A stretch of 64,000 nucleotides of DNA from Nocardioides campestrisoli (GTDB taxonomy: Bacteria; Actinomycetota; Actinomycetes; Propionibacteriales; Nocardioidaceae). The position numbers and the translations under genes were made by a program. Within the stretch, counting starts at the first letter, position 1. Each line of letters opens with the position of its first letter. This document shows positions 17,039 to 26,200 of the stretch, piece after piece. The stretch spans positions 1,054,001 through 1,118,000 of the forward strand of contig NZ_CP061768.1 of NCBI RefSeq assembly GCF_013624435.2, read 5' to 3'. Below the pieces are notes generated by a model, which saw only the letters and a program-made list of their open reading frames with translations, was not told where the DNA came from and ran no database searches.

Positions 17039-19695
17039 TCGTCGACGGGATCCCGGTGCCGGGGACGCCCGCGCCCGGCCAGTGCCTGCGCACCTGGCTG
17101 CGCGGAGCGGGACGGACCGCGGTGAAGAAGGGGTGCGACGCCGGGGACTGCGGCGCCTGCTCGGTGCTGCTGGACGGGACGCCGGTGCACTCGTGCGTCA
17201 CCCCCGCCGCCCGGGCCGTCGGCCACGAGGTGACCACGGCCGCCGGCCTGGCCGACGGTGAGCAGCTGAGCCCGGTGCAACGACGGTTCGTCGAGGCCGG
17301 TGCCTTCCAGTGCGGCTTCTGCACCGCCGGCTGGGTGGTCACCGCCACCGCGCTGGCCGGCGAGGACGGCCGGGTCGACGTGCCGGAGCCCGACGCCGCG
17401 TTCAAGGGCAACCTGTGCCGCTGCACCGGCTACCGGTCCATCCGCGACGCGCTCGCCGGGCGGACCAACACCCGCCCCACCGGCGAGGGGGCCTTCGGCC
17501 GATCCATCGGGGCGCCGGCAGGGGAGCGGCTGGTGCGCGGCTGCGAGCCGTTCACCCTCGACCTGCCCGAGACCGACGTCCTCCACCTCAAGCTGCTGCG
17601 CAGCCCGCACGCGCACGCCCGGATCCGCCGGATCGACACCGCCGCCTGCGAGGCGCTGCCCGGGGTGCGGCTCGTGCTCACCCACCACGACGTGCCCCAG
17701 ACGCGCTACTCGACCGCGCGCCACGACAGCCGCCTCGACGACCCCGACGACATGCGGATGCTCGACGACGTGGTCCGGTTCCGCCGCCAGCGGGTCGCCG
17801 CGGTGGTGGCCGACACCGTGGCCCTGGCCGAGCTCGGGGTCTCCCTGATCGAGGTCGACTACGAGGTGCTGCCCGCGGTGCTCGATCCGGAGGAGGCACG
17901 GGCGCCCGGTGCGCCCCTGGTGCACGGCGACAAGGACGCCGGTGTCGCCCGGATCGCCGAGCCGGAGCGCAACGTGGTCGCCGCCAGCCACGGCGAGGTC
18001 GGCGACGTGGCCGCCGGCCTGGCCGGCGCGGCGTACAAGGTCTCGGGGACCTGGCGCACCGCCCGGGTCACCCATGCAGCCCTGGAGACGCACGGGGCCC
18101 GCGGCTGGCTCGACGAGGACGGCCGGCTGGTCGTCCGCACGAGCACCCAGGTCCCGTTCCTGGTCCGCGACGAGCTGGCCCACGTGCTGGGCCTCGACCG
18201 CGACCGGGTCCGGGTGACCACCGCCCGGGTCGGCGGCGGGTTCGGCGGCAAGCAGGAGATGCTGGTCGAGGACGTGGTGGCGCTGGCGGTGCTGCGGCTG
18301 GCCGAGCGCGGTACGCCGGCGCCGGTCCAGCTCGAGCTGACCCGCGAGGAGCAGTTCACCAGCGTCCCGTGCCGGCACCCGATGCGGGTCGAGGTCGAGC
18401 TCGGCGCCGACGCCGACGGGGTGCTGACCGCGATGCGGCTCGACGTGCTCAGCGACACCGGGGCCTACGGCAACCACGCCGCCGGCGTGCTCTTCCACGG
18501 CTGCCACGAGTCGGTGGCGCTCTACCGGTGCGCCAACAAGCGGGTCGACGCCGAGGCGGTCTACACCCACCAGGTGCCGTCGGGGGCGTTCCGCGGCTAC
18601 GGCCTGGGCCAGGTGATCTTCGCGATCGAGTCCGCGCTGGACGAGCTGGCGCGCAAGGCCGGACTGAGCCCGGCGGAGGTACGCCGGCGCAACGTGGTCG
18701 TGCCGGGCGACGACTTCGTGGTCAACGCGCCCGCCTCCGGGGACCTGGTCTTCGGCAGCTACGGCCTGGACCAGTGCCTGGACCTGGTCGAGCGGCACCT
18801 CGCCGAGACCCGCGACCTGCCCGCGGCCCAGCCGCCGGCCGGCGAGGACTGGCGGGTCGGCGAGGGGATGGCGGCGGCGATGATCGCCACCATCCCGCCG
18901 CGCGGGCACCACGCCGACGCGGCGGTCACCCGGTTCCCCGACGGGAGCGTGGAGGTGGCGGTCGGGAGTGCCGAGTTCGGCAACGGCACCGCGACCGTGC
19001 ACGTGCAGATCGTCGCCGAGGAGCTGCACGTGGACCCGCGGCTGGTCCGGCTGCGCAGCGGCGACACCGACGCCGCCACGCACGACACCGGCGCCTACGG
19101 CTCCACCGGCTCGGTGGTCGCCGGGATGGCGGTCGCCGAGGCCGCCCGGTCCGTGCGCGAGCAGCTGGCCGCCGGCGCCGACCCGACCCGGCCGGTGGTC
19201 GGGCGCGGCGAGCACCACGGCACCCCGCGCTCGGTGGCCTTCAACGTGCACGGCGTCCGGGTCGCGGTCTCGCCCGCCACGGGCGAGCTCCGGGTGCTCA
19301 CCTCCGTGCAGGCCGTCGACGCCGGGGTGGTGATCAACCCCGAGCAGCTGCGCGGCCAGGTCGAGGGCGGGGTCGCCCAGGGCCTGGGCAGCGCGCTGTA
19401 CGAGGAGATCGTGCTCCGCGACGGCGAGGTCACCACCGCGTCCCTGCGCGACTACCGGGTGCCGCAGATCGCCGACGTGCCGCACACCGAGGTGCTGTTC
19501 GCCGACACCTACGACCGGCTCGGCCCGCGCGGGGCGAAGTCGATGAGCGAGGCGCCGTACAACCCGGTCGCGCCCGCCGTGGCCAACGCCGTGCGTGACG
19601 CGCTCGGCGTACGCCCCGACGAGCTGCCGATGAGCCGGGACCGGCTCTGGCGGCTCGCACAGACGATCTCGCCATCCACCGAGGAGGACGCATGA
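17035..19695 (+). CDS. xanthine dehydrogenase, fused 2Fe-2S and molybdopterin subunits
   Basis: An 886-residue fusion. Residues 1 to about 150 hold two [2Fe-2S] sites: CDAGDCGACSVLLDGTPVHSC and the CGFC...CRC helical set. From about residue 165 the molybdenum-binding part runs to the end, with TRVGGGFGGKQE, SGAFRGYGLGQ, a GSAEFGNGT segment and a terminal AKSMSEAPYNP that holds the probable catalytic glutamate. The reaction is hypoxanthine or xanthine to urate, feeding the uricase. In most bacterial enzymes the iron-sulfur and molybdenum parts are separate proteins, or all three parts are fused; here FAD is separate and the other two are joined. A related aldehyde or purine hydroxylase is possible, but operon context supports xanthine. 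Confidence 0.9.
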   Translation: MIVDGIPVPGTPAPGQCLRTWLRGAGRTAVKKGCDAGDCGACSVLLDGTPVHSCVTPAARAVGHEVTTAAGLADGEQLSPVQRRFVEAGAFQCGFCTAGWVVTATALAGEDGRVDVPEPDAAFKGNLCRCTGYRSIRDALAGRTNTRPTGEGAFGRSIGAPAGERLVRGCEPFTLDLPETDVLHLKLLRSPHAHARIRRIDTAACEALPGVRLVLTHHDVPQTRYSTARHDSRLDDPDDMRMLDDVVRFRRQRVAAVVADTVALAELGVSLIEVDYEVLPAVLDPEEARAPGAPLVHGDKDAGVARIAEPERNVVAASHGEVGDVAAGLAGAAYKVSGTWRTARVTHAALETHGARGWLDEDGRLVVRTSTQVPFLVRDELAHVLGLDRDRVRVTTARVGGGFGGKQEMLVEDVVALAVLRLAERGTPAPVQLELTREEQFTSVPCRHPMRVEVELGADADGVLTAMRLDVLSDTGAYGNHAAGVLFHGCHESVALYRCANKRVDAEAVYTHQVPSGAFRGYGLGQVIFAIESALDELARKAGLSPAEVRRRNVVVPGDDFVVNAPASGDLVFGSYGLDQCLDLVERHLAETRDLPAAQPPAGEDWRVGEGMAAAMIATIPPRGHHADAAVTRFPDGSVEVAVGSAEFGNGTATVHVQIVAEELHVDPRLVRLRSGDTDAATHDTGAYGSTGSVVAGMAVAEAARSVREQLAAGADPTRPVVGRGEHHGTPRSVAFNVHGVRVAVSPATGELRVLTSVQAVDAGVVINPEQLRGQVEGGVAQGLGSALYEEIVLRDGEVTTASLRDYRVPQIADVPHTEVLFADTYDRLGPRGAKSMSEAPYNPVAPAVANAVRDALGVRPDELPMSRDRLWRLAQTISPSTEEDA

Positions 19696-20168
19696 CGGAC
19701 CTGGACGACAACGACTGGCTGGCCGAGGCGGTCTCGCTGGCCACCGAGAACGTGAGCACCGGCGGCGGCCCCTTCGGCGCCCTGGTGGTGCGCGACGGCA
19801 CCCTGGTCGCCACCGGCGTCAACCGGGTCACGCTCGACCTGGACCCGACGGCCCACGCCGAGGTCTCCGCGATCCGTGCCGCCTGCCGGCGGCTCGGCTC
19901 CTTCTCGCTGGCCGGGTGCGTGCTGTACACCTCCTGCGAGCCGTGCCCGCTCTGCGTCGCGGCGACCCTGTGGGCGCGGCTGGACCGGGTGGTCTTCGCC
20001 GCCGACCGGCACGACGCCGCCCGCGGCGGCTTCGACGACCACGCCTTCTACGAGCTGATCGAGAGCGATCCCGTCACCTGGCCCAGCCCGGTCGTCGGGC
20101 ACCGGATCGACGGGGCCACCGCGCCGTTCGACGCCTGGCTGGGCAAGGCCGACCGCACCGCGTACTAG
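19692..20168 (+). CDS. guaD: guanine deaminase (cytidine-deaminase fold)
   Basis: A 158-residue zinc deaminase that converts guanine to xanthine, feeding the dehydrogenase encoded just upstream. Zinc ligands and the proton shuttle are H55 and E57 in TAHAEV and C85/C88 in CEPCPLC. Length and the C-terminal region resemble the GuaD/nucleoside deaminase group rather than tRNA adenosine deaminase. The start overlaps the dehydrogenase stop by four bases, and it is the last gene of the operon. A different purine or pterin substrate cannot be excluded. Confidence 0.9.
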   Translation: MTDLDDNDWLAEAVSLATENVSTGGGPFGALVVRDGTLVATGVNRVTLDLDPTAHAEVSAIRAACRRLGSFSLAGCVLYTSCEPCPLCVAATLWARLDRVVFAADRHDAARGGFDDHAFYELIESDPVTWPSPVVGHRIDGATAPFDAWLGKADRTAY

Positions 20169-20199
20169 GGGCTCCGTTCGCGGTGCGGGTCCAGGCACT

Positions 20200-20265
20200 G
20201 AAACGAACGTTTTAACCCCGGCGAAACCTGGCACGCCCGGGCCTGAAATCCGCCGCTCCTAGCGT
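20200..20265 (+). promoter_or_regulatory. operator and promoter of the ABC transporter operon
   Basis: GAAACG-AA-CGTTTT (20200-20213) matches the inverted repeat before uraD. The 10-mer GCGAAACCTG at 20221-20230 is identical to one before the amidase gene at 8111. A -10 candidate TAGCGT lies at 20260-20265, leaving a leader of roughly 65 bases to the ATG at 20339, which has a perfect GCAGGAGGA ribosome site. No terminator-like hairpin is evident between guaD and this site, so readthrough is possible. Confidence 0.5.
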
Positions 20266-20338
20266 CTGCCGCATCAGGGAGCACGGCCGCTCGGAGGGGT
20301 CCGTCTCAACACCGTCAGGAAGCACCGCAGGAGGACCC

Positions 20339-21436
20339 ATGACCTTGTCGACCCGGCTCACGACCCGCCGTACGACGCGCCCCGCCGCACGCGGCCTGCG
20401 CGCCGCCGCGGCGCTCACCGCCTCGCTGCTGGTCCTCACCGCCTGCGGCTCCGACGACTCCGAGACCGCCTCGGCCGGCACGGACGGGGAGTCCGACTTC
20501 GGGGCGCTGACGCTGCAGCTGTCGTGGATCAAGAACGCCGAGTTCGCCGGGGAGTTCTTCGCCGACACCAACGGCTACTACGAGGACGCCGGTTTCAGCT
20601 CGGTGAAGATGAACCCCGGACCGGGTCCGGTGGAGACCCTGGTCGCCACCGGCGAGGCCGACTTCGGCCTCAGCAACGCGGTCGCCGCCGCCCAGGTCAT
20701 CTCCGCCGAGGACGCGCCGCTCAAGATCGTCGGCACCAAGTTCCAGAAGAACCCGTTCACCATCCTCTCCCTCAAGGACGGCGCCGACATCGCGACGCCC
20801 GAGGACCTGATCGGCAAGAAGATCGGCGTCCAGGCGGGGGGCAACGAGACCCTCTTCGACGCGCTGCTCGAGGTCAACGGCATCGACCCGTCGAAGGTGA
20901 AGAAGGTGCCGGTGGAGTACGACCCGTCCCCGGTGGTCGACGGCGAGGTGGACGGCTTCCTGGCCTACATCACCAACGAGTCGCTGACCGTCTCCATGGA
21001 CGGCGTCGAGGTCACCAACCTGCCCTTCGCCGACAACGGCCTGCCGTTCGTGGCGGAGAGCGTGATCACCACCGACCAGATGATCGCCGAGGAGCCGGAG
21101 AAGGTGAAGGCCTTCCTGGAGGCCGAGATCCTCGGCTGGCAGGACGCCCTGGCCGACGACGAGGAGGCCGCCCGCCTGGCCGTCGAGGTCTACGGCAAGG
21201 ACCTCGACCTGGACATGGCCAAGGAGGTCGAGCAGGCGAAGGTGCAGAGCGAGCTGGTCGTCACCGAGGACGTCGAGCAGAACGGCCTGTTCACCATCAC
21301 CGACGAGCTGATCGCCAGCACCCTGGCGACGCTCGACGCGGCCGGCATCGAGATCGAGGGCGACGAGCTCTTCGACCTCTCGCTGCTGACCGAGCTGCTG
21401 GAGGAGAAGCCCGAGCTCACCGAGCTCCCCGACTGA
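20339..21436 (+). CDS. ABC transporter substrate-binding lipoprotein (NMT1/THI5-like)
   Basis: A 365-residue extracytoplasmic binding protein. A basic N-terminus and hydrophobic stretch lead to the lipobox LTAC with the lipidated cysteine at residue 36. The mature part ([30 protein letters not shown]) is of the NMT1/THI5 type, which binds pyrimidine precursors, sulfonates, purines and related small molecules. It heads a six-gene unit with an ATPase, two permeases, a deaminase-like protein and an oxygenase. The ligand is unknown; proximity to purine genes and the shared operator point to a purine or ureide. Confidence 0.9.
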   Translation: MTLSTRLTTRRTTRPAARGLRAAAALTASLLVLTACGSDDSETASAGTDGESDFGALTLQLSWIKNAEFAGEFFADTNGYYEDAGFSSVKMNPGPGPVETLVATGEADFGLSNAVAAAQVISAEDAPLKIVGTKFQKNPFTILSLKDGADIATPEDLIGKKIGVQAGGNETLFDALLEVNGIDPSKVKKVPVEYDPSPVVDGEVDGFLAYITNESLTVSMDGVEVTNLPFADNGLPFVAESVITTDQMIAEEPEKVKAFLEAEILGWQDALADDEEAARLAVEVYGKDLDLDMAKEVEQAKVQSELVVTEDVEQNGLFTITDELIASTLATLDAAGIEIEGDELFDLSLLTELLEEKPELTELPD

Positions 21437-21470
21437 CCGGGCGAGCCGGCCCACCCCTACCCCCCCCGAG

Positions 21471-22307
21471 GTGCCTGACGTGACGACGACGCAGACGGAC
21501 TCCGTGGCCGCGGGAGCGCACAGCTCCCGCGGCACCGGGGTCCGGATCCAGGACCTGACCAAGACGTTCCGAGCCGGACGACGCTCCGTCGCCGCGCTGG
21601 AGGACGCCACCCTCTTCACCGACAAGGGCAGCTTCCTGTCGTTGCTCGGGCCCTCGGGGTGCGGGAAGTCCACCATCCTGCGGATCCTCGCGGGGCTGGA
21701 GACCCCCACCAGCGGCACCGCGCTGGTGGAGGGCAAGACCCCGCTGGAGCTGCGCCGGGACCACGAGCTCGGGATCGCCTTCCAGGACTCGGCGCTGCTG
21801 CCGTGGCGCTCGGTGCTCTCCAACATCCGGTTGCCGTTCGAGGTCTCGGGACGCAAGCCGGACGACGCCCTGGTGGCCGAGCTGATCCGGCTGGTCGGGC
21901 TCGAGGGGTTCGAGAAGGCCAAGCCCGCCCAGCTCTCCGGCGGTATGCGGCAGCGGGTCTCGATCGCCCGGGCGCTGGTGGTCAAGCCGTCGGTGCTGCT
22001 GCTCGACGAGCCGTTCGGCGCCCTGGACGACATGACCCGGCAGCGGCTCAACCTCGAGCTGCTGCGGATCTGGACGGAGAAGCCGGCGACCACGCTGATG
22101 GTCACCCACGGCATCTCCGAGGCGATCTTCCTCTCCGACAAGGTCGCGGTGATGAGCCCGCGACCGGGCCGGGTCAAGGAGGTCATCGAGGTGGACCTGC
22201 CCCGGCCCCGGACGCCGGAGATGATGCGCACCCCGGAGTTCCACGCGCTGCACGACCACGCCTCCGAGCTGCTCTTCGGCGGCCCCGACCCGGGCGCGGA
22301 GGGATGA
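21471..22307 (+). CDS. ABC transporter ATP-binding protein (SsuB/TauB-like)
   Basis: A 278-residue ATPase that powers the importer. Walker [10 protein letters not shown], the Q-loop in [12 protein letters not shown], signature LSGGMRQR, Walker [13 protein letters not shown] and the switch histidine in VTHGISEA are all present. The [10 protein letters not shown] segment is characteristic of the nitrate/sulfonate/taurine subfamily. GTG 21471 gives MPDVTTTQ; GTG 21480 is an alternative with GAGG seven to ten bases ahead. It lies 34 bases after the binding-protein gene. Confidence 0.92.
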   Translation: MPDVTTTQTDSVAAGAHSSRGTGVRIQDLTKTFRAGRRSVAALEDATLFTDKGSFLSLLGPSGCGKSTILRILAGLETPTSGTALVEGKTPLELRRDHELGIAFQDSALLPWRSVLSNIRLPFEVSGRKPDDALVAELIRLVGLEGFEKAKPAQLSGGMRQRVSIARALVVKPSVLLLDEPFGALDDMTRQRLNLELLRIWTEKPATTLMVTHGISEAIFLSDKVAVMSPRPGRVKEVIEVDLPRPRTPEMMRTPEFHALHDHASELLFGGPDPGAEG

Positions 22308-22311
22308 GCCC

Positions 22312-23103
22312 GTGCGCGGGCTGACCCCGGAGCGGGCCCGCACCCTGGCCACCAGCGCGGGCGGCCTGCTCGCCGTGCTCGCCGCCTGGTGGCTGGCCAC
22401 GCTGACCGTGCTGGCCGACGCGCGGATCCCGACGCCGCCCGAGGTGGTGCGCTCCGTCGCCGACTCCGGGTGGGGCTTCTACTCCACCCACTTCTCGGTG
22501 ACCGTCGAGGAGGCCGCGGTCGGCTTCCTCTACGGCAACCTGGCCGCCCTGGTGCTGGCCTCGGTGGTGCTGCTGGTCCCGTTCGCCGAGCCGGTGATCA
22601 TGCAGGTCGCCGTCATCTCCTACTGCCTGCCGATCGTCGCCGTGGCGCCGGTGCTCTACCTGGTCATCGGCGTCCCGGACCCGGGGGAGCGCTCGGGCAC
22701 CGCGGTGGCCCTGGCCGCGCTCTCGGTCTTCTTCACCACCGTCGTCGGGGCGCTGCTCGGCTTCCGCTCCGCGGAGCGCACCAGCCTCGACGTAATCAGC
22801 GTCTACGGAGGCGGCCGGTTCCAGCAGCTGCGCCGGGTGCAGCTGGTCTCCGCGCTGCCGGCGATCATCTCCGCCCTGCAGATCGCCGCCCCGGCGGCCT
22901 TCCTCGGCGCGATCCTGGGCGAGTACGTCGGCGGCATCGAACGCGGCGTCGGCCTGGCGCTGAAGATCGCCCAGCAGAACGTCGACGTCGCCCAGGCGTG
23001 GGGCATCGGGTTCGGCTGCGCGGCGGTCGCCGGCGCGGCGTACGCCGCCTTCGGGCTGCTCGCCCGGCTGGTCGCCCCCTGGTCGAGAGGAGTCCCCGGA
23101 TGA
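22312..23103 (+). CDS. ABC transporter permease, first of two
   Basis: A 263-residue BPD-type membrane protein with about six hydrophobic segments. The first spans residues about 12-33 (TSAGGLLAVLAAWWLATLTV). The EAA-type coupling loop near VYGGGRFQQLRRVQLVSALPAIISALQIAAPAAFLGAI contacts the ATPase. Members of the sulfonate/NMT1 subfamily usually work with one permease as a homodimer, so two distinct permeases suggest a heterodimeric channel. GTG 22312 follows the ATPase stop by four bases, and the end overlaps the second permease by four. Confidence 0.9.
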   Translation: MRGLTPERARTLATSAGGLLAVLAAWWLATLTVLADARIPTPPEVVRSVADSGWGFYSTHFSVTVEEAAVGFLYGNLAALVLASVVLLVPFAEPVIMQVAVISYCLPIVAVAPVLYLVIGVPDPGERSGTAVALAALSVFFTTVVGALLGFRSAERTSLDVISVYGGGRFQQLRRVQLVSALPAIISALQIAAPAAFLGAILGEYVGGIERGVGLALKIAQQNVDVAQAWGIGFGCAAVAGAAYAAFGLLARLVAPWSRGVPG

Positions 23104-23918
23104 GCGCGCTCAGCCCCACCCTGGCCGCGGCCGGCAGGGCGCTGCTCCGCGCCCTGCTCACCCTGGTCTTCGTGGTCGGCACCGTGCTGCTGCTCTGGGT
23201 CGCGGGCCTGCGGATCTTCGAGGTCTCCGACTACGTGGGCAAGGGCCCGGCCGACGTCTGGGCGCACCTGGTCACCGACGAGGACGCCGGCCAGACCCGG
23301 AGCGAGGCGTGGAGCCTGCTGGTCAAGACGCTGCAGGACGCGGCGCTGGGCTTCGTCGCCGGGATGCTGGCCGCGACCGCGCTGGCGGGGGCGATCGTGC
23401 TCTCCCGCGCGGTGGAGAGCGCAGTGCTCCCGATGGCGATGATCCTGCGCTCGGTGCCGCTGATCGCGCTGGCGCCGCTGATCATCCTGCTGGTCGGCCG
23501 CGGCTACGCCGCGGTGGCGGTGATGAGCGGGATCGTCGTGCTCTTCCCGGCGCTGGTCAGCATCGTCTTCGGCCTGCGCTCCCACTCCGCGCAGATGCGC
23601 GACGTGGTGCAGGTCTTCGGCGGGAGCTCCTGGGCGGTGCTGCGCCGGGTCGCCTTCCCGTCCGCGTTGCCCGCGCTCTTCGCGTCGGTCCGGATCTCGG
23701 TGCCCGGCGCGATCACCGGGGCGCTGCTCGCCGAGTGGCTCGCCACCGGGGAGGGGATCGGCTACGCGATCGTCTCGGCCGCCGCCCGCTCGCAGATCAA
23801 CCAGGTCTGGTCGCTGGTCGTGGTGATCACGCTTGCCTCGCTGGTGCTCTACCTGCTCGCCCAGCTGGTCGAGTCGGTCGTGCTCGCGAGGTTCGGGCAG
23901 GAGGCCGGCCGTGCCTGA
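23100..23918 (+). CDS. ABC transporter permease, second of two
   Basis: A 272-residue permease with the same fold as the preceding one, including a coupling loop at VVQVFGGSSWAVLRRVAFPSALPALFASVRISVPGAI. It has a short cytoplasmic N-terminus, a first membrane segment at about residues 16-36, and a soluble stretch (VSDYVGKGPADVWAHLV). Its start overlaps the first permease by four bases, and its last eight bases overlap the next gene, so all members should be made in fixed ratio. Confidence 0.9.
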   Translation: MSALSPTLAAAGRALLRALLTLVFVVGTVLLLWVAGLRIFEVSDYVGKGPADVWAHLVTDEDAGQTRSEAWSLLVKTLQDAALGFVAGMLAATALAGAIVLSRAVESAVLPMAMILRSVPLIALAPLIILLVGRGYAAVAVMSGIVVLFPALVSIVFGLRSHSAQMRDVVQVFGGSSWAVLRRVAFPSALPALFASVRISVPGAITGALLAEWLATGEGIGYAIVSAAARSQINQVWSLVVVITLASLVLYLLAQLVESVVLARFGQEAGRA

Positions 23919-25101
23919 CCGGACGGCTGATCCGCTACCCGGCTCGCCCTGGCTCTCGGCGTACTCGACCCCGACGCCCCAGGACCCGGCGATCGACGCC
24001 CTGGTCGCGGCGCTGCCGAAGGTGAGCCTGCACTGCCACCTGCTCGGGACCGTCTCCGCGGCCACCGTGGTCGACCTGGCCCGCAAGCACCGGGTCGACC
24101 TCGGCGGCCGCACCACCGAGACTCTCTACGACCACCACGGCTACGAGGACCTCGGGGAGTTCCTGCGGGTCCTCGACGTGGTGGGCTCGGTGGTCCGCGA
24201 CGTGGAGGACTTCCACCAGATCACCTACGAGTCGCTGACCGAGGGCGGGGCGGCCCACGGGGTGCTCTACCGGGAGATCCACCTGAGCCCGCCCGGGCAC
24301 CCGGGCGTCCCCTACGCCCGGCTGCTCGCGGGGGTGGTCGCCGGGATTCAGGACGCCCGGGCGGACTCCGGGATCGAGGCCCGGCTGGTCGTCGGGATCA
24401 ACCGCGAGCGCAGCGGCGCCGAGGCACGACGGCTGGTCGAGGAGGTGATCGAGCACCGGATCGACGAGGTGGTCGGGATCGGCCTGGACTACGCCGAGGT
24501 CAACGGTCCGCCGGGACGGTTCGTCGAGGCCTTCCAGCTCGCCGGGCGCGCCGGGTTGGAGCGCACCGCCCACTCGGAGTCCGGCCCGCCCGGCCACGTC
24601 CTGACCCTGCTCGACGAGCTCGGGTGCAGCCGGGTCGACCACGGCTACCACGTGGTCGACGACCCGGAGATCACCGCGCGCTGCGCCGACGAGCAGATTC
24701 CCTTCACCTGCACCCCGGTCAGCTCCGACATCGGCCGCTACTCCGGCAGCGGGGACGGCAGCCATCTGCGGATCAAGGAGATGGTCGACGCCGGCCTGCG
24801 GGTGACCATCGACTCCGACGACCCGCCGATGTTCGGCACCGACCCGACCCACGACTTCCGGGTGCTCGCGCACGCGCTCGGGTACGGCCGGGACCAGCTC
24901 GCCGCCTTCACCGACAACGCGGTGGAGGCGTGCTGGCTCGACGAGACCGACAAGGCGGCCCTGCGGCGGCGGGTCGATGCCGCGCTGGCCGCGATCCCGA
25001 GCACCGTCACCACCACCGACCCGCACCTGGACCGCCACCCGGACCCGTACCCCGGCCCGCACCCCGGCCGGCACAGGGTTCCGGCTCCCCGACGAGGATG
25101 A
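23911..25101 (+). CDS. adenosine deaminase-like metal-dependent hydrolase
   Basis: A 396-residue amidohydrolase of the adenosine/adenine/aminodeoxyfutalosine deaminase group. Visible sites: H41 and H43 in SLHCHLLG, H221 and catalytic-type E223 in TAHSES, a histidine in SRVDHGYHV, and D303/D304 in IDSDDPPM. The usual HxHLxG and HAGE motifs are altered to HCHLLG and HSES, so substrate choice may differ from plain adenosine. A His/Pro/Asp-rich tail (about 25 residues, DPHLDRHPDPYPGP) is not part of the fold. GTG 23911 overlaps the permease. A purine with an exocyclic amine is the likely substrate, by family and context. Confidence 0.85.
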   Translation: MPDRTADPLPGSPWLSAYSTPTPQDPAIDALVAALPKVSLHCHLLGTVSAATVVDLARKHRVDLGGRTTETLYDHHGYEDLGEFLRVLDVVGSVVRDVEDFHQITYESLTEGGAAHGVLYREIHLSPPGHPGVPYARLLAGVVAGIQDARADSGIEARLVVGINRERSGAEARRLVEEVIEHRIDEVVGIGLDYAEVNGPPGRFVEAFQLAGRAGLERTAHSESGPPGHVLTLLDELGCSRVDHGYHVVDDPEITARCADEQIPFTCTPVSSDIGRYSGSGDGSHLRIKEMVDAGLRVTIDSDDPPMFGTDPTHDFRVLAHALGYGRDQLAAFTDNAVEACWLDETDKAALRRRVDAALAAIPSTVTTTDPHLDRHPDPYPGPHPGRHRVPAPRRG

Positions 25102-26144
25102 CCCCGATGACCTTCTCCGTGCCCACCGTCGACATCTCTCCCTACGTGCTGGGCGGCTCGCCCGACGAGTGCACCGCCGCGGCGGCCGCCTTCGACCAGG
25201 CCGCGCGCACGGTCGGCTTCGCACAGATCGTCGGGCACGGCGTACCGACCGAGGTGACAGATGCGTTCGCCGGCGCGCTGGACTCGTTCTTCGACCAGCC
25301 GCTGGAGACCAAGAAGGCGTACCGGACACCACCGCAGATCAACCGGGGGTACGCGCCGCCCAAGACGGAGTCGTTGAGCCTCAGCCTCGGCCTGGCGCCG
25401 TCCAACCGGATGCACGACTTCTTCGAGGCCTTCAACGTCGGCGCCGCGCGCTCGGACTACCCCGGCGTCGAGCTGCCCGCCGACGACTACGCGGAGAACG
25501 TCTGGCCCGCCGGCCTCCCCGGCTTCCGGCCGGCGGTCTCGGCGTACTTCGACCACGCCGCCCGGGTCGCCCGCACCCTGACCACCCTGTTCGCCGACGC
25601 GCTCGGCCTGCCGGAGGGCTTCTTCGAGGGCTATACCGACCACAGCCTGGACGTGCTGCGGATGAACAACTACGCCCTCGAGCCCGGCGAGGTCGAGCTG
25701 GACGGCGAGCTGACCGGGATGGGGGAGCACACCGACTACGGCATCGTCACGGTGCTCTGGGCCGACCAGGTCGCGGGCCTGCAGGTGCTCGGCGGCGACG
25801 GCGGCTGGCACGACGTGATGCCGGCCGACGGGGCGCTGCTGGTCAACCTGGGCGACCTGATGGCGCGGTGGACCAACGAGGAGTGGATGTCGACGCTGCA
25901 CCGGGTCAAGCCGCCGATCGTCGAGGGCCGGGTGGAGCGGCGGCGCAGCGCCGCGTTCTTCCACGACGGCAACGTCGACGCGGTCATCTCCACCCTGCCT
26001 CCCTGCGTCGGGGACGGGTCCAAGTACGCCCCGATCACGGTGGGCGAGCACATCAACGCCAAGCTTGCCGGCTCCCGGGCCGGCGTGGCCAATGCCGCCG
26101 CCGAGCGGGAGGCCGCGCGGGTGCTGGCGGCCAAGCAGGGCTGA
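25098..26144 (+). CDS. Fe(II)/2-oxoglutarate oxygenase (isopenicillin N synthase family)
   Basis: A 348-residue DIOX-type oxygenase. The N-terminal non-haem domain (VPTVDISPYV...GFAQIVGHGVP) is followed by the 2OG-Fe(II) core with H211 and D213 in GEHTDYG, H268 in TLHRV, and the 2-oxoglutarate arginine in RRRSAAFFHDGN. Such enzymes hydroxylate, demethylate or open rings of small molecules. Its position behind a transporter and a purine deaminase homologue suggests oxidation of a modified purine or pyrimidine, which is an inference. ATG 25098 overlaps the previous stop; ATG 25107 has a better placed GAGG and may be the real start. Confidence 0.88.
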   Translation: MTPMTFSVPTVDISPYVLGGSPDECTAAAAAFDQAARTVGFAQIVGHGVPTEVTDAFAGALDSFFDQPLETKKAYRTPPQINRGYAPPKTESLSLSLGLAPSNRMHDFFEAFNVGAARSDYPGVELPADDYAENVWPAGLPGFRPAVSAYFDHAARVARTLTTLFADALGLPEGFFEGYTDHSLDVLRMNNYALEPGEVELDGELTGMGEHTDYGIVTVLWADQVAGLQVLGGDGGWHDVMPADGALLVNLGDLMARWTNEEWMSTLHRVKPPIVEGRVERRRSAAFFHDGNVDAVISTLPPCVGDGSKYAPITVGEHINAKLAGSRAGVANAAAEREAARVLAAKQG

Positions 26145-26200
26145 GGACGTCGGGCAAAACCGGTGGCCTCGACGGGGGCGAGGTTGCGAGGATCAGCACC

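Noticed and set aside
16228..19485. 1085-codon open frame on the minus strand
   Set aside because: It lies antisense to the FAD and xanthine dehydrogenase genes, is full of His/Gly/Arg/Leu repeats and has no recognisable domain. In G+C-rich DNA the antisense frame of a real gene is often free of stops.
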